DNA from: Desulfovibrio sp. An276 | GTDB taxonomy: Bacteria > Desulfobacterota > Desulfovibrionia > Desulfovibrionales > Desulfovibrionaceae | Direction: 5' to 3' | Length of the DNA: 57,979 bases | Assembly (NCBI RefSeq): GCF_002159665.1 | Contig: NZ_NFJC01000018.1 | Location: 1-57,979 of the forward strand | In this document: positions 53,359-57,979 of the stretch, in pieces | How positions within the stretch are numbered: the stretch's first letter is position 1 | Layout: every line of letters starts with the position of its first letter | Notes under the pieces: model-generated | Database searches by the model: none | The model's input: only the letters and a program-made list of their open reading frames with translations | Told to the model about the DNA's origin: nothing | Made by a program: the position numbers and the translations under genes

Positions 53359-55986
53359 ATGGAAAAATTTCTCGTAACAGGCATGAGCTGCGCAGCCTGC
53401 AGCGCCAGGGTGGAGAAGGCCGTCTCCGGCGTTCCCGGTGTTGCCTCCTGCTCCGTGAGCCTGCTCACCAACACCATGGGTGTGGAGGGCACGGCCACGA
53501 GCAAGGAGATTATCGATGCCGTGATCAAGGCCGGCTACGGCGCCTCCTCCCTTGACGGCAAGGCAAGCGATGCCGGGCAGGGGCAAAAGGTCCCCGCAGC
53601 CGATGCAGCCATGTCCGAGGACATACTGGCAGACAAGGAGACGCCGATCCTGAAAAGGCGTCTTGTCACATCCCTCGTTCTTCTTGTCCCGCTCATGTAT
53701 ATGTCCATGGGGCACACCATGGCGGGCTTTCCCGTTCCCGCGCTCCTCAACGGCAATCCAATAGGGCTTGCCCTTGTGCAGATGCTTTTGGCAGTCGCCA
53801 TCATGATCATCAACAGGAAGTTCTTTGTGAATGGTTGGCATGGCATTGTCAACAGGGCTCCCAACATGGACACCCTGGTGGGCCTTGGCTCAAGTGCGAG
53901 CTTTGTGTGGAGCATTGTGGTCCTGCTCGGCATGACAAGGAGTGCCGCAGACGGCAACGCAGCCGCCCTGCAGGAAGGGCTGCACGGCCTCTACTTCGAG
54001 TCCGCAGCCATGATCCTTGCCCTCATCACAGTGGGCAAGATGCTCGAGGCCAGATCCAAGGGCCGCACAACGGACGCCCTGCGCGCCCTCATGCGCCTGG
54101 CACCCAGGCGCGCCACCCTCTGGCAGGACGGCGTGGAGAAGGATGTCCCTGTCGAGGAGGTGAAGGTCGGCGACATCTACGTGGTGCGCCCGGGCGAAAA
54201 CATCCCTGTCGACGGCGAAGTCATCGAGGGCATGAGCGCAGTCAACGAGGCAAGCCTCACGGGCGAGAGCATCCCCGTGGACAAGGCTCCGGGCGATCAC
54301 GTCTCCGCAGCTACTGTCAACCAGTCGGGCTATCTGCGCTGCAGGGCCCTGCGCGTGGGCCAGGACACAACCTTGGCGCAGATCATACAGATGGTGAGCG
54401 ACGCAGCTGCCACCAAGGCTCCCATTGCCAAGATAGCGGATCGCGTCTCAGGCGTCTTCGTACCCGTGGTCATCTCCATAGCCCTGCTCGTCACTGTCAT
54501 CTGGCTTTTGGCAGGCGAGACCTTGGGCTTTGCCCTTGCCCGCGGCATAGCAGTGCTCGTCATCTCCTGCCCCTGCGCCCTGGGGCTTGCCACGCCAGTT
54601 GCCATCATGGTGGGCAACGGCCTTGGCGCAAGACACGGCATTCTTTTCAAGACCGCGGCCTCTCTTGAGGAGACAGGCAGAACACAGATAGTCGCTCTGG
54701 ACAAGACCGGCACCATCACGAAGGGCGAGCCCAGGGTCACGGACATCGTGCCTGCCGGTGTGAGTTCCGAAGAACTGCTTGCGCTTGCCCATGCCCTTGA
54801 GAGTCGCAGCGAGCATCCTCTTGCGCGTGCAATTGTGCACCACGCAGCCGAAAAGGGCCTGGGAGAGGTTCGGGAAGTGACGGACTTCCAGGCCCTGCCC
54901 GGACAGGGGCTTGAGGGCATGCTGGACGGTGCAAGGCTTTGCGGCGGAAACCTCGCCTTTGTTTCCTCAAGGGCCGAAGTATCAAAGGACATGCGCGAGA
55001 GGGCCAAGGAGCTTGCTGCAGAGGGCAAGACACCGCTCTTCTTTGCAAGGGACAATGTCTTCCTGGGGCTTGTGGCAGTTGCCGATGTCATCAAGGAAGA
55101 CAGCGCAGAGGCCATAGCGGACTTGCGCGCAATGGGCATACGTGTTGTCATGCTCACGGGCGACAATGAGCGCACTGCCAAGGCTATAGGCAGACAGGCA
55201 GGTGTGGACGAGGTCATTGCCGGTGTCTTGCCAGAGGGCAAGGAGCGCGTTGTCCGCGAGCTCAAACTGCAGGGCAAGGTGGCCATGGTCGGCGACGGCA
55301 TCAACGATGCCCCTGCGCTCACCCGCGCGGACACAGGCATTGCCATTGGCGCAGGCACGGATGTGGCCATTGACGCTGCGGACGTGGTGCTCATGAAGAG
55401 CACGCTTCGCGACGTTCCGGCTGCCATCAGGCTCTCGAAGGCCACCCTGCGCAACATCCACGAAAACCTGTTCTGGGCCTTTATCTACAACATCATCGGC
55501 ATACCCGTGGCAGCAGGTGCCCTGGTACACAGCTTCGGCATTGCCTTGAGCCCCATGCTTGGCGCGGCTGCCATGAGTCTCTCAAGCTTCTGCGTTGTTT
55601 CCAATGCCCTGCGCCTCAACTTTGCGAAGGTGTACAGGGATGCCAACGACAGGGAAGCAGGTTCCGGGAATCAGTCTGCACCCGCACCATCAGAACCACA
55701 GACACAACCCACAACAATCACAGCGGCTCCTCAAGGGGACGCTGCGCAAGGAAAAGTCTCCAGGGAGGAGAAGACCATGATCAAGACCATTGGCGTCAAG
55801 GGCATGATGTGCCCCCATTGCGAAAAGCACACAAAGGAAGCTCTGGAAAAGATCGACGGCGTTGTCTGCGCAACTGCTGACCACAAGGCCTGCCAGGTGG
55901 TCGTGGAGATGAGCCGCGACGTGAGCGAGGATGAGCTCAAAGCCGCAGTGACCGGTGCCGGCTACGAGTACCTGGGCGTCAAGTAG
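53359..55986 (+). CDS. copA: Copper-exporting P-type ATPase with fused C-terminal CopZ-like domain
   Basis: 875 residues. The N-terminal HMA domain has GMSCAAC (8-14). The P1B-type ATPase follows with the transmembrane CPC (404-406), the phosphorylation site DKTGT (Asp448), TGDN and [11 protein letters not shown] Pro/Gln/Thr-rich linker leads to a second HMA domain (from Met807, GMMCPHC with Cys818 and Cys821). The enzyme exports Cu(I). A strong Shine-Dalgarno site and in-frame ATG at 55777 could make the last 69 residues separately. The ATG at 53359 follows AAAGG. Confidence 0.95.
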   Translation: MEKFLVTGMSCAACSARVEKAVSGVPGVASCSVSLLTNTMGVEGTATSKEIIDAVIKAGYGASSLDGKASDAGQGQKVPAADAAMSEDILADKETPILKRRLVTSLVLLVPLMYMSMGHTMAGFPVPALLNGNPIGLALVQMLLAVAIMIINRKFFVNGWHGIVNRAPNMDTLVGLGSSASFVWSIVVLLGMTRSAADGNAAALQEGLHGLYFESAAMILALITVGKMLEARSKGRTTDALRALMRLAPRRATLWQDGVEKDVPVEEVKVGDIYVVRPGENIPVDGEVIEGMSAVNEASLTGESIPVDKAPGDHVSAATVNQSGYLRCRALRVGQDTTLAQIIQMVSDAAATKAPIAKIADRVSGVFVPVVISIALLVTVIWLLAGETLGFALARGIAVLVISCPCALGLATPVAIMVGNGLGARHGILFKTAASLEETGRTQIVALDKTGTITKGEPRVTDIVPAGVSSEELLALAHALESRSEHPLARAIVHHAAEKGLGEVREVTDFQALPGQGLEGMLDGARLCGGNLAFVSSRAEVSKDMRERAKELAAEGKTPLFFARDNVFLGLVAVADVIKEDSAEAIADLRAMGIRVVMLTGDNERTAKAIGRQAGVDEVIAGVLPEGKERVVRELKLQGKVAMVGDGINDAPALTRADTGIAIGAGTDVAIDAADVVLMKSTLRDVPAAIRLSKATLRNIHENLFWAFIYNIIGIPVAAGALVHSFGIALSPMLGAAAMSLSSFCVVSNALRLNFAKVYRDANDREAGSGNQSAPAPSEPQTQPTTITAAPQGDAAQGKVSREEKTMIKTIGVKGMMCPHCEKHTKEALEKIDGVVCATADHKACQVVVEMSRDVSEDELKAAVTGAGYEYLGVK
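55777..55986 (+). CDS. Possible independent CopZ-like chaperone translated from inside copA
   Basis: GGGAGG at 55763-55768 stands eight bases before an in-frame ATG at 55777. The product would be a 69-residue HMA protein starting [15 protein letters not shown], the size and design of free CopZ chaperones. It overlaps the end of copA in the same frame. Real use of this start is inferred from the ribosome site only. Confidence 0.45.
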   Translation: MIKTIGVKGMMCPHCEKHTKEALEKIDGVVCATADHKACQVVVEMSRDVSEDELKAAVTGAGYEYLGVK

Positions 55987-56011
55987 CTTTTTCGTCATTT
56001 GTACATCACGT

Positions 56012-56051
56012 GGCTGTCCGTTTGGGAGGTTCGCCTCTCAAGCGGGCAGCC
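56012..56051 (+). terminator. Terminator of copA
   Basis: An 18-bp imperfect stem (GGCTG at one end, CAGCC at the other) around a TTCG tetraloop, followed by ATTTTCG. Confidence 0.75.
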
Positions 56052-56416
56052 ATTTTCGTCCTTGCATCAAAAAGTGGCATGGCGGCTGCGCGCAGGGTGT
56101 GGTCTGGCTAAGAGCTTTGTGTGGCACTGGGGGGAGGTTCCTCGCAAAAGCGCATTTTGCAGGATATCGCGGCATTGGGAGAAGGCGAAAACGATCTTGA
56201 CAGATTTCGGCACAGAAGGCATAGAAGAGGCGAACGTGCTCTCCAAAATTGCGAGTCGGGGAGGATGTTGGTTCCTGCTAGAGATTGGAACTTTTGCAAA
56301 ACAGTAACTATCCTTGTAACTGTTTGAAATAACAAGGTTTTTGCAATGTTCCTCTCTGCTCAAGAATATACAATTAGCGAATACAGAAAGATTTCTGATA
56401 TTCTTCTCATACGTAC

Positions 56417-56459
56417 GCCTCGTACCGGCATATAGTTCTATGCCGGCACGGGGCTTTTT
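56417..56459 (+). terminator. Orphan terminator 84 bp before the adhesin gene
   Basis: CCGGCATA-TAGTTC-TATGCCGG extended by CGT / ACG and GCC / GGC outer pairs, then TTTTT. No gene ends just before it. Confidence 0.75.
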
Positions 56460-56542
56460 GCGTTCAAAAAAAGCGACAACAAGTCAATTTGCGTGACTCA
56501 TTCGAATACAGCATTTGTTTTTTCATATTTTAGGAGAACATC

Positions 56543-57979
56543 ATGGCCGACATACGTCTTGTCAAGCCCCAGGCCAACACAGCCCAAACCGTTTCCTGCG
56601 CGGCAGACAGCCGCTTTGTGCTGGAATTTCCCTCCGACGCCGCGCTCTTTGCCAGGGATGGGGACGACCTCGTTCTGACATTTGAGGATGGCTCCTCCAT
56701 ACGCCTGCAGGATTTCTACACCACCTACTCGAAGGAGGAGATGCCGAGCTTCGAGATGGAAGGTGCGGAAATCTCCGGCGAGGATTTCTTCGCTGCCCTT
56801 GGCAACCCGGATCTCATGCCTGCAGCCGGTCCCACAGCAGCCGCAGCCCAGGGCAACAGCAGCTTCAACGTCTATGGTGACGCAGCTCTCCTGAGTGGCA
56901 TCGACCGTCTGGACGGTCTGGACATCAGCTTCAACTTTGGGCAGCAGACCCAGGACGATCTATATGCGTCCATTGGCAGGGATGACGGGGAGGACAGGGT
57001 AGACCATGGGGTTACGGTGACGCCCAATGAGCCCGGTACGCTAGATCCCGAGATTCCAGTGATCCCCAATCCCGACAATCCTGGCGACAACACCCGTCCT
57101 GGAACTAGCAACAGCATTTTGACCGTGAGCGAAGCCGACCTTGGTAGTGAAACCTGTCCCAGTGCCAGTGGCTCCATGCAGATCACAGCTCCAGATGGCG
57201 TGGGCAGTATTGTCATTGATGATGTCACTGTTTTTGAGAATGGCTCTCCTGTCCTTGAGAATGGTGAGCCTGTCAGGATTCCGACAGATGAAGGTTTTCT
57301 GACCGCGGTCTATAATCCTGCCACGGGCTCTCTGGATTATACCTATACACTGACCGATTCTACTCAGGAACACAGCCAGGCAGGTCCTGATGAAATTGCC
57401 CACAATCTGGATGTGACAGTCATCGACACTGATGGAGATTCTGCTTCCAGCACAATCAGCATCATAATCGGGGATGACATTTATACAGCCAATAACGACA
57501 GTATCACGGTCACGGAAGGGGAAAACCTGCAAGTTTCCGGCAATGTCGTGACTGACGAGTTCGGCAGGGACGATCCCGGTGCAGATGGCCTCGGCCGTGT
57601 GGAATGGAATACGGAAACAGTTGAAGGCGGCTACACCCTGACGCAGACGGATGGCGGCAGCTACACTGTCTCTCTGGATGGCGAGACAGTGGGCACTCTG
57701 ACACTGAACGATCAGGGGGGCTACACCTTTGCCCTGCAGGAAGGATACAATGTCACCGACGAGACACCCGACCTTGTGATTGGCTACACAGGCTACGACA
57801 AGGACGGAGACTCTGATAAGGCACAGCTGACCATAGACATCAAGCCTGATATGAATGTGCCGTCTGTCATTGTGCCCGACGCAGAAGATGCCTCGGCCAC
57901 GGTACACGAGTCAGGCCTCAATGCTGGCGGTACCGAAGCATCCACAGACAAGGAGATCACCAGCGGGGAAATCACGCTG
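56543..57979 (+). CDS. Large type-I-secreted adhesin with N-terminal retention module, 3' end beyond window
   Basis: 479 residues are visible and the frame stays open to the window edge. The ATG at 56543 follows AGGAGAACATC. There is no signal peptide. The first ~120 residues (RLVKPQANTAQTV to FYTTYSKEEMPSF) resemble the N-terminal retention module of LapA/BapA-like adhesins, followed by an acidic linker with Pro/Asn repeats. From about residue 195, repeated beta domains start, with TVIDTDGDSASSTI and GYDKDGDSDKAQLTI, which are Ca-binding Ig-like or cadherin-like repeats. The C-terminal secretion signal and the secretion genes would lie to the right. Confidence 0.85.
   Translation, partial: MADIRLVKPQANTAQTVSCAADSRFVLEFPSDAALFARDGDDLVLTFEDGSSIRLQDFYTTYSKEEMPSFEMEGAEISGEDFFAALGNPDLMPAAGPTAAAAQGNSSFNVYGDAALLSGIDRLDGLDISFNFGQQTQDDLYASIGRDDGEDRVDHGVTVTPNEPGTLDPEIPVIPNPDNPGDNTRPGTSNSILTVSEADLGSETCPSASGSMQITAPDGVGSIVIDDVTVFENGSPVLENGEPVRIPTDEGFLTAVYNPATGSLDYTYTLTDSTQEHSQAGPDEIAHNLDVTVIDTDGDSASSTISIIIGDDIYTANNDSITVTEGENLQVSGNVVTDEFGRDDPGADGLGRVEWNTETVEGGYTLTQTDGGSYTVSLDGETVGTLTLNDQGGYTFALQEGYNVTDETPDLVIGYTGYDKDGDSDKAQLTIDIKPDMNVPSVIVPDAEDASATVHESGLNAGGTEASTDKEITSGEITL

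Larger units (their letters stand above)
55987..56542. other. Intergenic region before the adhesin gene
   Basis: 556 bases. It holds the copA terminator, a TTGACA at 56197 with a weak CATAGA 17 bases on, overlapping inverted repeats (AAACAGT / ACTGTTT and CCTTGT / ACAAGG, about 56297-56335), and a second strong terminator at 56417-56459. The reading frames do not look coding. Confidence 0.55.

Noticed and set aside
56067..56363. A 98-codon minus-strand frame before the adhesin
   Set aside because: Low-complexity AT-rich sequence with inverted repeats, no Shine-Dalgarno site and no recognisable product.

Overview
The window is about 58 kb of a Gram-negative chromosome. It most resembles a member of the Desulfovibrionales (sulfate-reducer lineage, Desulfobacterota). 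The supports are a fused ispD-ispF gene, a long B12-binding radical SAM/DUF2344 protein, an hpf-rapZ-mannose-family PTS block with no EI or HPr nearby, many ferredoxin-type redox proteins, a DUF134 regulator beside a copper ATPase, and a large type-I-secreted adhesin of the retention-module kind. I infer the lineage from gene content; no 16S is present and I name no genus. Most genes use G/C-ending codons with good Shine-Dalgarno sites. Three stretches look AT-richer by eye: about 1-3200, 29080-29400 and 49440-50010.

Layout. 227-2654: a frameshifted MFS transporter and an MtaA/CmuA-like methyltransferase. 3220-8162: Hsp20, a small exported-looking protein, an unusual aldo/keto reductase-ferredoxin, an SGNH hydrolase and HslU without HslV. 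8262-12182: DsbD, tRNA-Lys(CUU) and cyclopropane fatty acid synthase. 12164-18212: the radical SAM protein, an SH3/Lsm-like small protein, RNase III, a ureohydrolase and a TetR regulator. 18404-24121: a secreted protein, CrcB, IspDF, RNase P RNA, a C4 zinc-ribbon coiled-coil protein, NIF3 and PurQ. 24422-31990: PyrG, GlmM, an alpha/beta hydrolase, a DUF4143 ATPase behind a 33-bp repeat array, a zinc-ribbon membrane protein and KsgA. 32063-37275: an EF-G paralogue, two poorly known proteins and ArgH. 37507-39913: two overlapping SIR2-like genes divergent from an Rrf2 regulator. 40179-45334: a second aldo/keto reductase-ferredoxin, a broken Cys-rich gene, RpoN, AraC and EamA. 45433-49031: PTS EIIC, EIIB, EIIA, RapZ and HPF. 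49515-50884: a decayed ParD/ParE-type module and MTA phosphorylase. 51167-55986: a copper cluster (HMA2-like protein, DUF134 regulator, CopA with a fused CopZ-like tail). 56543 to the end: the start of the adhesin.

How the parts work together. Much of the window is housekeeping: nucleotide, isoprenoid, arginine and cell-wall precursor synthesis, ribosome biogenesis and hibernation, and RNA processing. Metal and redox handling recurs in DsbD, the two ferredoxin-fused reductases, the copper cluster and the Rrf2/SIR2 locus. HPF, RapZ and the three mannose-family PTS proteins form a regulatory operon, with RpoN unlinked about 5 kb away on the other strand.

Best leads for new biology: (1) the Rrf2/SIR2-SIR2 locus, whose two sirtuins lack the catalytic His and which carries a 25-bp inverted repeat between the divergent starts; (2) an in-frame ribosome-binding site and ATG inside copA that could release a free CopZ; (3) the 33-bp repeat array before the DUF4143 ATPase; (4) a structured, terminator-coupled RNA candidate at 49318-49427; (5) a shared operator-like palindrome family across the DUF134-copA region.
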